Shown piece by piece: positions 38,801-50,906 of a DNA stretch of 64,000 bases; position 1 is the first letter of the stretch, and the number at the start of each line of letters is the position of its first letter. The notes under the pieces are model-generated. The model ran no database searches. It was not told where the DNA came from and saw nothing but the letters and a program-made list of their open reading frames with translations. Source of the stretch: Baylisascaris procyonis (lineage: Eukaryota; Nematoda; Chromadorea; Rhabditida; Ascarididae); the NCBI GenBank assembly GCA_037389465.1, contig JAZARR010000248.1, forward strand, positions 930,001 to 994,000, in the 5' to 3' direction. Both the position numbers and the translations under genes were made by a program.

Positions 38801-40704
38801 GGGTCGAATCGAGTCTCATGATACGAGATCATTATTCACTAATAACGAAATGCATTTCCATCACGGCGCAATTGTACTATCATGGGTGATGTTAGAGGAT
38901 GTGACATAGAGGCGCGCTTGCGCGCAGGCGTTCGCAGCCGAAACACTTGTAGAGAGAAGCGAATTAGGTTTTAGTAAACCTAATTGCGTATTAACTCATA
39001 GGCGAGTGTAACTTAATGGACAAATGCGATAAAGCAAATGGTTTTTTTTTTGCACCTTACCTTACAGAACAAGCACAGTGATGCGCTTCGATGTGCATTT
39101 TTCAGCAAGCTAACAAGCAGTGTGAAGCAATCACATAATGAACAAAAACAAGGAGGAGTGGTAATTAAAACATTTGTTTGCAGAGCTATGGTTCATTACC
39201 AGCAAAATTATGGCAAGCGTATCATATCTGGTCAAGATTGGGTATGTCGATTCAAGGAGTACGCACATGTGGTGACTATATGTTTAGTGGGCACACCACT
39301 GCTGTCACTCTTCTCAATCATTTCATCACCGAATGTTTGTTTTTAATATTGCGAGCTAAATTTTTATTTGCAGTTTCATTCTGAGATTTCCTACTATATA
39401 ATTTAGTGTCTGCCTTCCTCCTCATGCTTATAAAATAAGCTGCTCTCTTTATTTGTATATCGGCGGTTGGGTGTGGATAAGGGGAATATGTGTGAGAAAG
39501 GTGCATGAATGATTAGGCAAACTAACCGTTTTTTTTATCGCCAAGTGTTTGATTACCTCATCCTTCGTGCAGCTTGCAATAGCTAGTACCATAAGACGTT
39601 ATGAATTACTGGCAGCGGGCTTTATGTCGTTTTCTTTTTTCCATAACCTACCTTCTCTAGCCCTTTCCGTCAGTCTGTTTATTTACACCCCGCTGTCCGT
39701 TGCGTCCACCGACTTAAGGGAATATCGCAGTTTCAATGGATTGATACATTTTAGATACACCGGACACATGGCATGGTCTACACACGATCACCTGGGTGCT
39801 TAACCTGTTTGGTATATTTTTCATCCTGGCTGGCCATGAGCATTACAGTATCGATGTGTTTATCGCTTTTTACATATCTTCGCGCATGTTTCTCTATTAT
39901 CATGCGTATGCTTATAATCACTATAATCTCACTTCAAATGATGACAGAATGAGGATTTGGTTTCCACTTGGATGGTATGCATCGATGAATATTTTATTAA
40001 TAAAATTCGTTGATATGAAGGATTTAATTGGCCTCAATGATGATATAGATTTGGCGGTATTCATCTATATAGTTGTTTTTTTTAGCGGAGTGGTCGCCAT
40101 CATAAAAGGCGTCTAAAACGACTATCTACCCCATGTTTCCATTAAAATCGTAAAGTACATGGTTGACGTTTCTCAGCGGCAGACAGCAGCTGTCTGATTG
40201 ATGTCCTGACCGCTTTGCATAGCAGGTGTTTTTCGGCAACGAGTCCTCCCAATCATATTTTATGGATTTATCCCGAGGTTGTCATTCGATAGCTTTAGGA
40301 CGCAGAAAGAACTAAGGTCGTTCTTTGACGCTAGTCTGTTGCGTAGTAGTTTTCCAAGGTAGTCTTAATTTTTCACTTTCCATTATACGTAAATATTAGC
40401 TGGATGAGTTGGATGTTACTTAGTCTTATGCTTTAGATTTGCGCTAAATGCTGGACATTCTTCTAGGTTCTTCGAAGCTGGAGGTCAAGGTCGAGTGACA
40501 AATGAGTTCGAGTTCCCGCTATCTTTTCCTCGCATAACAATGGATGAAATTCGACGTTTTCTGCGATTCGATCATGCGACGCAATCGGTTCTTGAAGAAA
40601 GGAAGGAGAAGAAAAATGTACCAAAACTAACGTTAGATTCGAATGATTCATCGCTTTTGGATATTCATCGACAGTTGAGGAGGAGAAAAAGTGCGAAGAA
40701 GTAA
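32853..40704 (+). CDS. SAM-domain sphingomyelin synthase-related protein (SMSr/SAMD8-like, ceramide phosphoethanolamine synthase type)
   Basis: This ER or Golgi multi-pass enzyme family moves a phospho-headgroup onto ceramide. Ten exons join in frame to 537 residues: 32853-33053, 34365-34511, 35031-35203, 35882-35987, 36895-37015, 37969-38107, 38584-38701, 39184-39334, 39755-39974, 40467-40704. An N-terminal SAM domain (about residues 40-112, [20 protein letters not shown]) precedes the membrane core. Core motifs are PPLPD (D1), [15 protein letters not shown] (D2), [10 protein letters not shown] (D3) and [13 protein letters not shown] (D4). The catalytic triad is H372-H415-D419. Glu414 in HEHY is the SMSr-type residue, where sphingomyelin synthases have HDHY. 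YNH and [11 protein letters not shown] also follow SAMD8 (RIWFPMFSFFE). The ATG lies three bases after a GATTATAG acceptor-like site. Confidence 0.94.
34247..34325. repeat. Scrambled local repeats with a copied piece of SMSr exon 2
   Basis: TATAAGCTAT occurs four times within about 80 bases of intron 1. Between the copies lies ATTGACGTTGAGTGAAC (34259-34275), a 17-base perfect match to the start of exon 2 (34382-34398). The pattern looks like small tandem duplications that copied the exon's 5' end into the intron. Confidence 0.8.
37702..37802. repeat. 52-bp tandem duplication in SMSr intron 5
   Basis: GAGATTACTTTACGCTGTAG and the following bases up to GCGTGAACCTG are repeated once with a 52-base offset, starting at 37702 and 37754, essentially without change. 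The lack of divergence implies a recent event. Confidence 0.95.
38912..38925. repeat. GCGCGC-TT-GCGCGC palindrome in SMSr intron 7
   Basis: Perfect six-base GC arms surround a two-base spacer within AT-rich intron, about 260 bases before exon 8. It could extrude as a hairpin or be a CpG-dense protein site; function is not inferable. Confidence 0.7.
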
Positions 40705-43700
40705 TGATCAGTGGGTGAGTAGATCCATCGAAGATAACTCACTCTCATGTTAGTCGCACTTAGAGCCTCAGGTATTAGAATTCTTTGGAAATACACCTTA
40801 AAATGAGCATGTTTTGTTCGCTACAGAAGTGTTCATAGTATTGAATAGTTCTTTTTCGTAATTCATATTCCCTAGAAGTTTTAAATAATTACGAAGAGTG
40901 AATAGATTTCTTACCAGTGGTTTTGAACTTTAGTTGCCTATATTACTGATCCCCTCCGTTACAGATTTAGCTACTAGAAAATCTTTAGAGATTATTGTTA
41001 ATGATGTTGCAATGAATATTGCTGCCTATTTAGGGGCTTAAAGTGTGTTGCTTGACTAAACAATGAGTTTTGCTGTTTATGTTGATGACAAATATGCGAT
41101 TTGTGATTGAAGTTCGATCTCTTGCTAATCATCCGGTTATATGTTTACTTATATTCGATATGGTAATGAGCTATATTGCCAAATAGCGGCCATCTATTAT
41201 ACTTCTGTATATATTAGATTATAAATAACAATAGTGATATTCTCGGAAACAAATGCTTTCTTTTTGTGAGTCACAAATTTGACATGAGTTAATATTTTCA
41301 TGCAAGAAATAAGAATAAAGGGATGCATTGGATGATTTTTTGTTTTATTTTATTTCGCGATGATTTGTGGTGATTTTATTGCTGGTATTAAAAAATATGC
41401 GGCTGAGAAAATTATTTTGTTTTACCAGCGGTGTATTTTTTCGAATGTATCTCATAGTTAAGGAAAAATCAACGATTGCAGAAATCTACGATGATCGAAT
41501 TAAATCGAAGAAAAGGATAGTTTATTAGTAGATGCCTAGGGGTTCTTTTTCTTGCATGAACTTGCTATTTTAGTTTAATTATGAGCAGGTTTCATTTAAT
41601 CAAGTTTACTTTGACTTCAACCCGGCTTGACACATTTTCTCGATTCTGAAACATCTTCCAAATCCATTGTCACATTTCCGCTTTGCTAAATTCTAGATTT
41701 AATCATAGATAATTTTCGTGCTGAAAACAATTGTAGAAAGAAAATAGAATCATTTTAAAATGGAAAACATTTTTAAAAATCTCTTTTAGACTTATATATG
41801 TGATCGTTATTTTGTTGAAATATTTATATGAGTTTCATTCGATTCGCTTATGTTTATTGTCATCGTTGATTTTTAGGCGCCGGTTAATTAGTGCTTTCAT
41901 GCTTTTAGTGGGCAATATTGAATTTTTTTCTATTCAAATATTGTCAATATTTCAACATTTCCGTAGTGCTTATCGTTTTTAAATTGTGATATTGTGGTTT
42001 TTTTTTTTATAGTTTTGAAACGAAAAAACAGTTAATTCCAAAATTAATGAAAAATTGAAAATTAGTTGAGCTTGAATAATTTGAGCTTTTAAACAGCTTA
42101 AATCGAATAATAATTTTCACTCATTTCTTCAAAACTTTTTCTCATTTCATTTATATCCTTCCTTTTCGTGCAATTATAAAAAAGAGTGAAAAAAAAGAAG
42201 TTTTTATGAAATTATTCATTGATGGTCCAAAAAAAAATTTATTTATTTTATTTAAACTTGACCTAATGATTTCGCTTACATATTCTCATTGGCTATTTAC
42301 GATCACCATTTAGGCTTAATTTTAATAGGATTTGAGAAGGGGATTATGGATTAATTCTTGGAGTTTACCACTATGGGCGTCTTTGCTTCACTTATTTTTT
42401 TTTTCCGATTTTTTTATCTTTAACGAGAGCCACATCACTTAATCTACAACTAGGTTTTTGTTATTGTTCGTCTATTTTTGCCCTCATTATATGCGGAAAT
42501 CACGTTTTGCAATGCATTTTCATCCGTTTTATCAATTGCGATAGTGTATAGCTGTACATCGGCATCATTTATGCTATGTTCGTTTTCAATAGGCATCAAT
42601 TAATGTTCACTAGTTGTTTTAATGCCGATGGGAGCAACGGATAAAATCAAATCTTTATTTTTTGTTATTTTATTTATTTTTTTTTAAGTACTTAATTCGC
42701 ATATTTTCGGCGATGCATTATACATCTTTTCAGAGATTTTTTTTTTTTTTTTTTTCATTTAGTGACGCAATTTGGAATTCGATTGCATCAATAGTTATTC
42801 TTTTTGCTGGTGATAGGCGAGCCAGATGGGGAAGGTATTAGCTTAATATGGTGATGCTTTTATCGAGGCAATGAGAGTGAAGTAAACAGTGAATTTTTTT
42901 TTAGTTGATATCTTCAACTCCTTCAAGAAATTTTATTATTTGGGATATTGCGATGAAAACGAGCTCAATTGTCAACTAGAAATTCCTCGGATATTATTGT
43001 ATACGATGAATTAATTGGTAATATAATGTAGAGGGTTATAATAGTAGTGATATAAAATCGGAGTATATTTTCATTTGTTTCATTCTATTTATTTGTTTCT
43101 TTCTATTATATCGGGGACGTATAATACTTGTTACTCTATGCTCATTAAGAGTGCCTCTTCATTGGCTTTCTTGATTATCCCCATTGAGAGCTCATTTGAT
43201 ACGTTCTAGTCGTTCTTCTTCATTAAAACACTGCGATAAGATCATCGAATAGTTTTTTATAGTCAAAGTGGTTATTCTTTACAGATCACAAGTTTTCGCC
43301 GAATCGCTAACCACAGAGAGTAATGAACCGCCCTCTTGAAACTTTTCTAAAGAGGACAAAATTTTTGTACCTTTGATTTTGATGGATCCTTTAGGTTCGG
43401 TATTTCCTATCACCGCCCGTCGCTCTTCTCTCTTTCCCCTTCATTCCATTCCTTTTTTATTCAAGTAGAAGATCTGACTGCGATATTGTAATATTAACGT
43501 AAAGAATAGGACGATAGTTCGAATCGATGAAAATCAGAGCGTATAAAAAAGAGTTTAGCTTTGGCATTTTGCATTGAGAATTTTAAAAATATGCTTCTAC
43601 AGTAGAATGCATATATGGTTGTTTCTGCATATTGTAGCCGTTGAAATCCATATTTTTTTTCATTATTATTTATTTAGGTACTGCTATATTGTAATATCGT

Positions 43701-46265
43701 TCTTTGATCACACATTTTCCTGTGTCGCTTTATTCGAGTAAAACAATGCGCATTTAATGTGTTCAACGCTTGGAGGACTTGATCTCGGAAAGGAAAATAT
43801 ACTGGTCAAACGAGATTCCTCTATACCACCAGATCTCGAACGAATTCATGATGATGAGTAGATGAGTGAAAAGGAGATGTTGAGATGTGAAAAAAAAAAC
43901 AACCAAACAATTGCTACATTACTTTCACTATTACTTTTTATGGCCTACTGTAATTTGAATAAAAGATGTGAATCGCATTTAATGAAAATGTGATCATAGA
44001 TCGATGTCTACGGGGAATGAGAGGATAACGGAGCTAATTTCCACCAGCTTAAGAACATTAAAAGCGAATTAAAGAACACGAGGAGAAAAATTTCAGCTGC
44101 TCAGCTTGAATTACGATTAACTCGTCAGCGTTGCTTGTCCGGTCTCAAATTTTTTCCATAGTCTGTGAGCTTGCCTTCTCTATATCCCATTACTCAATGT
44201 GTTAGAAAAGTGGAACGTAGACATTTCGTTCCACTTTTTCTACCCAAGGGAGGCAATGACTGAGCTACGTGACTTCCCATTCCTTCTACGGAAAGAACGA
44301 GTATGTAATTGTCTACAGGTTTAGTTAGTTTTTGTTAGTCATATGCATAAAAACATCGTAAGTCACAACGATAAAAAGTGGGTCTTTATTGTTCAACTGA
44401 TCGAACATAGTCAGGTTGTGCACCTCAATTAGGCACCTTGAAAATAGTAGTCTAATTTGCGTTAATGATGTTAAAGTTAAAATGTTTACCTTTGTTGTGT
44501 TAAAGTTGAATTAAATTCAACGTCCACAACAAAAATAGGGGTTTCTTCTCATTTGCGACCTCAACTTTTCGGACCCAACCCACTCAAATGAGGCAGATGA
44601 GACAGATATATTAGTGTCTGTGAGTGCATCCGATCAGCGAATCCATCGATCATGCGGCATTCATTGAAAATCGTTGTGAACGATGGCTGCCGTTGTATAC
44701 GTCTTAAATGGCGCATTCATATTTTAAAAGCCTGCGTTCAATCAGTAATGAACACGATCCTAACGACGTTCTTCGTGTTTTTATTTCATAAATATATTCG
44801 AGGTAAGGAAACTATTGACTTACATATAATGAATTTCTTTTGTATCATTAAGTAATAAGAGAAAAGCGCATGAATGCTGCTAATATCGTTCATTTCATTA
44901 ATCTTTGTGATTGCTTATTTGACGGGAATTAGTGATGAAGATACTCATTGCGAAAACGTAGCCACTCATTTAATGGTTTGAATTCTTTGCAGCTATGTTG
45001 TTAGCAATGTTTTTTTGCGTAATTTCAATTTTAAAAGTTGGCTAATTGCTATTTTTATATATTTCTTTTTTAAAAAAAAGTGAATAAGTGATGGAATTAT
45101 TTGGTAGATTTGCCAACAATTATTTTCACAACAAAAATACATCATGTTTGATATTTGAGGGAATAAATCCGTGACCTTCATGATGGAATATCGTTCGCAA
45201 CAACTCAATCACTTAGGGGAATGGCATTCGATATTCATTGATCTAATCCGATAGAGACGTGTATTCCCTCAAGGTAAATGATATGCCATAAATCGTTCGT
45301 TTGAAGTATACACGTAGAACTGATCGATGAGGTTGAAAATCATTGTGACTTTGTTTAAAGTGATTGCGGCTAAACTGATGCCGATTTGTGAATACCCTGT
45401 CCACATTCACTGATTTGTTTTGTCGCGTAAATTTTGGCATATTCGACGATTGCAACTGCTGAGTTTCTTCATCATCAACGAGGAATGTCCGTTAGATTTT
45501 CACTCATTCAGTATGTGTGAATAACACTAACGTTTTGCCTTAGTTCGTTATAAACTTAAGGCTTCGAAATTAACTCTTATAAAATTTCGTTAGCGTTCAT
45601 TGTTCGTGTCCTTGTGAGATGTTGAGTTGTTCTCAATGAGTAACTAAATTTTAGTGTGGGGTATCTATATCGTCGTCGAAAAAATCTTTTATCTTTTAAC
45701 GAAAAGTTTGAGCGTCATGATGTTATGCTTATGTCAAAAGAGAAATGTTGAAGTAAAGAATTTACTGATAGACGAATGATCGAATGGTGTATACATGATA
45801 TAAGCTATTATATGATTGTCTAATATTTTTCAATTGATATGTTTAAATGTTAATCCGACCGTTACGTTCATATGACATTAAAGTTCCATAATGATGACAA
45901 TTAATAATCGTCTCAGAGTTGGCGTCTTCAGAGCTTCAGAGAAAGCATTTCGTGATGATTTTATTGACAATTTTTTTTTCTCACAAGATAGAATCTAACC
46001 TCATTATTGCATTCAATGTGTTGTTTCTTTTTTGATATTAATAGTCTTTAGAAGAACGGAAATTTGTAGAATGATATGCAAAGTGAGACCGGTCGATGAG
46101 GCACTTTTCTATCGTCCGATGCTATCATATTCATGAGAATCGTTTATAAATTTCATTAAGAAAACAAATTCATGGTTAATAATAAATAATATTATTTGTG
46201 CATTTCAAGTTTTGTCGACGATATAAGTGCTATAATGCTGATCGATTAAATGATATTTTAGCGCG
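40705..46265. other. Intergenic region downstream of SMSr
   Basis: Very AT-rich sequence with many T-runs (for example 42738-42755) and no supported gene. A candidate AATAAA for SMSr lies at 41314-41319, far from the stop. A basic minus-strand open stretch near 45243-45478 was examined and not accepted. The last few hundred bases should include the promoter of the membrane-protein gene that starts at 46266. Confidence 0.4.
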
Positions 46266-49200
46266 ATGGTTTTAATGAACAATTTTGATGAGCCAACAGC
46301 ATTATTGCCTGAAACATTACGTTTTTGGAATGCACATGTGAGTTACCTGTTACTGAAGTAACTGAGAAGTTGTTATGAAATATTCTGAGGCCAAGAGGTC
46401 ACCTTTTCGTTTATTTAATCTCAGTTTACATTTTCAGTGTTCGTGATTTTTCGAGTACATTTGACTGTGAAAGATCCGCTTAGTGAATTCTTCCATGCGA
46501 ACTTTATTTAGCGTATTGAAGAGCTTTCAATTTTAGTGAGTCTTTGTGTTGTTGTGGTAATGAAGCGAGAATGCATCTCATTATGCGTATCAATTAAAAT
46601 ACATATCAATAAATTTTGCGACAAAAAAGTCCAAATGCGTATAGGCCTAGTCTAATAATTTAAGAAATTTTTGATCCTTCATAAAAATAAAGCATCAGGC
46701 TCATTGTTGAAAACTTTAGGCTAAATATGAACCTAAACCTATACCCTAACTTATTTTAGTAACCGTTGTAATGCTCACTTTGTTTTATTTGTTGTTATAT
46801 CAGTCAACACGAAGATATTTGACATAACTTTCTTTTCAGTTTTTCCTCCTCACCTTTCTAACGGTTTCGATTGCAGTCGCTTATTTTGCTAATTGGCTCA
46901 TAAGTAACTCAATTTCCGATTATGAGGTAAGAGTTCTCATCCACGTAAACAATTCAACTATGATTGATTTTACTAGCGTCGAATATCTACCTTAATTGAT
47001 GCGTCTATCTGAATTGTAGAATATTTTATTATTAATAAACATAGATGATTATTTGAAAACGTCAATTCAATAAAATTATTGTTTACAATATCTGTGTAAA
47101 GAAACTCATTTGTTGGATGTTATATGGGATGCGCCATATTAATAGAAAATGCATCTGTTATTGTGAGCGCTAGAGTTCAAGTACGCAGTAAATGCGTAGA
47201 GCCGACGAATCTAAATGTTTTTTTTTTCTTATTTAGTCTAAAACAGCACGTCACACAGTATTGTTTTAGCTAAACAGTACATGAAAGAGTATTATTAGAG
47301 TTATAGGACACATGGTAGAGTATCGGAACGAAGAAAACGAGTACGGGTAAAATGATTGCCCGAATAGTAATGGAAGGATGGCCCAAACTAACTGATGGTG
47401 GTAAATGCGCTTAAAAGAGCCATGCAAAACGTCCATATAGCTCTAATTGATTTTTTTTCGCAAAATTGAAAGAAATGAGTTTTATGCAAAGTTATTTTTA
47501 AACGGACAAAGGCAAATTTATCGTACATTTGGGGAACATTTTTATTAGTGATATCGAATGGTTGTGCTCATTTTACATAATATTTTATTCAATGATTTTA
47601 GCCTTTTACCCTTTTTTCTCTTTCGATTAGCCGTAGCAACATTTCAATCGAACCGTTTATTTTTGCATTTCTTAACGTATAAATCTTTGAAGGAGTCATC
47701 AGAACAAAGGAATGATAATTGTACTGAAGTGGCCAATGCTGAGATCGATCTTAAAGAGGGAGGCGAGAAGTTGGCCAATTTTCTTTCTAAAATGAAAAAG
47801 CGAGAACTGCAAACGCCTCCTACAGAGCAATCGTTCAGGGCGGAAATTGGAAGAGCGAATGTACGGAAGGTAGGTATGATAAATTTTATTTGTATTTGAT
47901 GAAGTAATGTTCTTAACTCGAGAACAATAACCACGATTTGATAAAATACATTTCCAGATATAAGAGTTGCTGAATTCTAAAAGTGCAAGTTGTACTCTAC
48001 TATATATATATATATAGTATCAGATTCAAATATATTTCATTGTTCTCTTATGTGTAAGCGCTTTACTGCAGTGAAAAGATACAACTTTTTTGTATGCACA
48101 ATCTGCTCACTGGATAATCGAGAGAGGTTTCTTTGTTAAGGTTCGTAATTCTGGAGTGATCGTTGAGAGTCCAAAAAGTCCAAGATCAGATTCATTCGTC
48201 TCACCAATCTCTTCCGAGGGAACGCTTCGTCGATACAATTTTGCATCACCTCAACAAAATACAATAGTGGAGGTCAGTCAGTTGTAATTTGATTTTAGAT
48301 TACACAGTGGTGCTAGTCCTGCTCTCTTATTTATGGAATTTTATAATGCTTGATACTTTCGGTTGCTTGTTAATTGGACGACTATGATATATCACTTTTA
48401 GCATCGTGAACACGGAATTTAGCATACTAGAGTTGTTGGAATTGATCTGCTCAGAGCAGCTAAAATTGAACTCTTGAAAAGAGATGCAATTTTTCAATTT
48501 TTATTCAGCCATATAGGATTTTAAAGTTGTTGAATAAATTACTACAAGCGATGTTTTTATCTCACAGTTAGCTATTTTTCAGCATCTATGGCACAGTTCT
48601 TACTAAAATACGAACGATTCATAGGATTAAATAATAACTGATTGAAATTGTTTGTGCATAAAAGTGCCATCGTTGTTACAGTGGCAATTCAATGATTCCG
48701 AAATTAATCTCTGAATTTTTGTCATTATCAAAGATTTTCTCAAAAGCTACAGTGGTAAACTCAAACTTTGTGTAACTCGCAGAGTGAATCACTTGGAGTT
48801 TCGATTTATTGCCTACCATAGTCAATATTATCTTATACATCAGTAATCCGCATCTTCCTGCCGCCTATATTCATGTAAATCCCTATCATCCCACGCACGT
48901 ATATTTATACCTTCAACAGAAATCGCTTCACGTGGTGCACCTTTTAGTGCGAAAGGCATATGGATGAGCCGTTTTAGGCTAATACTAAAAATGAATCACT
49001 GAGTAAAACTTATTGAAGGGAATAAAAGGACACTCAGACGGAAACGATGACTCATCGCTTAGACTTCCGTTAGAGAAAAGCGATGAAGAGGACGAGCTAA
49101 ATATCGCTTCATCACCTGAAAAGATCGCCATTTTTTGCGATTGCTTAACCAATGATGAACCAATAGGACAGCCAACTATTACAAATGATAATCGCAATCA

Positions 49201-49387
49201 GGTGATTCCATAATTTGCATATTATCAGTGATTTATGATATTGGTGTATTATTAGGCTTGAGCTGATTCTATGTGATAGCACGAACTTTGTAATTTCACC
49301 GTTTTCCTTTTTACCTTGCGATTTAGAGCATTAGAATTCATAGCTCTGAGTTGAATACAATGGCGACGACAGTCCACATTTCTTAGA

Positions 49388-49434
<47 letters not shown>

Positions 49435-50906
49435 TTTGTTGCCGAGTCATAGTAGGTAGATACTAAGTTATTTGAAAGAGGGGGAAAGGGCATTTCTAAT
49501 TACAGTTCTTTAAATAATTTTAGAAACGACAAATAAGCGCTATGCCGGCTCAATGTAGAATCGAGCAATGGGTCAACGAGGCAGCAAAGGCATGTGGTAG
49601 CCCACAAGAGGTATCAACTCGTTACTCTTAGTTTCACTTAATGAATAATGTTGTACGAATGTCTTGTGCAGCATTGGAAGCAGCATTCCTTTCTTGCATT
49701 TTTTTTTTCTGAAGCTTCCTCGTCAGGCGACAATGTTATCATAGATGTGTTTCTCTAAGGTCGACTAAAGTCACTTCTAAGATATAAAATGCAATCAAGG
49801 AAGGTTCAAAATCCGGTGAAATGGAAGTATGCCGATATTTCTTCATTTAGAATAGAATCTTTATGAATGCAGCTTTCACTGCAAATTTAATTCTTTTTAT
49901 CAGTTGCAAAGTTTATTTATATTTTTTATACATTGATTTTAAACAGTTGCAAAAAACAGAAAATAATTTCTCCTTGGAAAATTTGATGAATCTGATTGGT
50001 TTTCATGAATGAACCATCAAACAATTTTCATAGCTTGTGGAAGCCAATATTCTTCGTTTTGATATCGTATTTCCTCATTTTCAGGCAGTGAGAAGCCCAT
50101 TAGAGATCAACGCAACACCTTTAAGAGGCGGAGGTTTCCTGCCACCAAATTTTCTAACACCTTCAGCTAGAACTTATCACCGAAGACGTGTCACACCTGG
50201 TTATGATTTGCAAAAACAACCGTTGTCAAAGAAAACCGCTCATTCACCAAACGGAGGCTGTTCCTCCGCAAGTATTTCTAATGCAATCATTTCCGCACAG
50301 CAACGAACAATGAAGAACACAGCAAGGTGCGGTGTCGGTGGGATTGCTGCTCCAATTGCAACTGTGCCTCCACAGCAACAAGCACAACCAGATGATTATC
50401 TCACCTTTGCGAAGGGATTGTCGACCTTTTGCGCGGGAGTTGATCCTCAAACGAGTTCAGATATGCATTTACCTTCAGTGAACAGCCATCCTCCTAGTAG
50501 TCTCCAACCTACCCCTCAATCTACAGAGAACCGTCTTAATCGAGGTGTTATTTTTGACCGCTGTCCAACCATTATTCCTGTCGCAGGCAGTAATATAAAA
50601 CCGTATGGAGACGACCAAACAGTCATGAAGATCCAGAGAAATGCTGGGGTCGGAGAGAAAATTATAGATATTGAGAGTCAAAACAAGAAGGGAACACCGA
50701 AACGGAAATACGAGCATATGAACCAAGCAAATAGTTCGAGGCGTCGCCATCGACATCGTTACCATCAGGATGTTCAACAACGAACGGCTCGATTAACGGT
50801 GCGAAAACCAGGACGTAGAACCGAGGAAAGTTTACTGAATTTATTTCAAAGGATGCCACTCGATAAGCAACAAGCAATAATTCAAAAATGCTCTGCAAAA
50901 CGTTAA
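46266..50906 (+). CDS. Unrecognised single-pass membrane protein with a long disordered tail
   Basis: Seven exons join in frame at phase 0 to 519 residues: 46266-46337, 46840-46926, 47693-47869, 48141-48272, 49019-49201, 49524-49610 and 50085-50906. The ATG follows a TTTTAG acceptor by four bases, fitting trans-splicing. Residues 25-46 (FFLLTFLTVSIAVAYFANWL) form the only clear membrane segment. The rest is Ser/Pro/Asn/Gln-rich and looks disordered: SPKSPRSDSFVSPISS, an acidic KSDEEDELN patch, CRIEQWVNEAAKACG (possible short helix), and a basic C-terminal region with RRRHRHRYHQD, RLTVRKPGRR and a final helical LLNLFQRMPLDKQQAIIQKC. I do not recognise the family. Exon 3's start (CTTTGAAG) is the weakest boundary; the stretch just upstream is open in another frame. 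Confidence 0.75.
49390..49430. repeat. (TA)n microsatellite in intron 5 of the membrane-protein gene
   Basis: About 20 perfect TA units lie roughly 95 bases before exon 6. A shorter TA run also occurs at 48002-48017 in intron 3. Confidence 0.95.

Noticed and set aside
45243..45478. Basic, Asn/His/Arg-rich minus-strand frame
   Set aside because: No convincing acceptor at its upstream edge, no domain and no linkage to other exons.
47558..47692. Hydrophobic in-frame extension upstream of exon 3 of the membrane-protein gene, which would add a second membrane segment
   Set aside because: The available acceptors (TTTTAG, GATTAG) are in the wrong phase for the strong exon 2 donor; only the acceptor at 47691-47692 keeps the frame.
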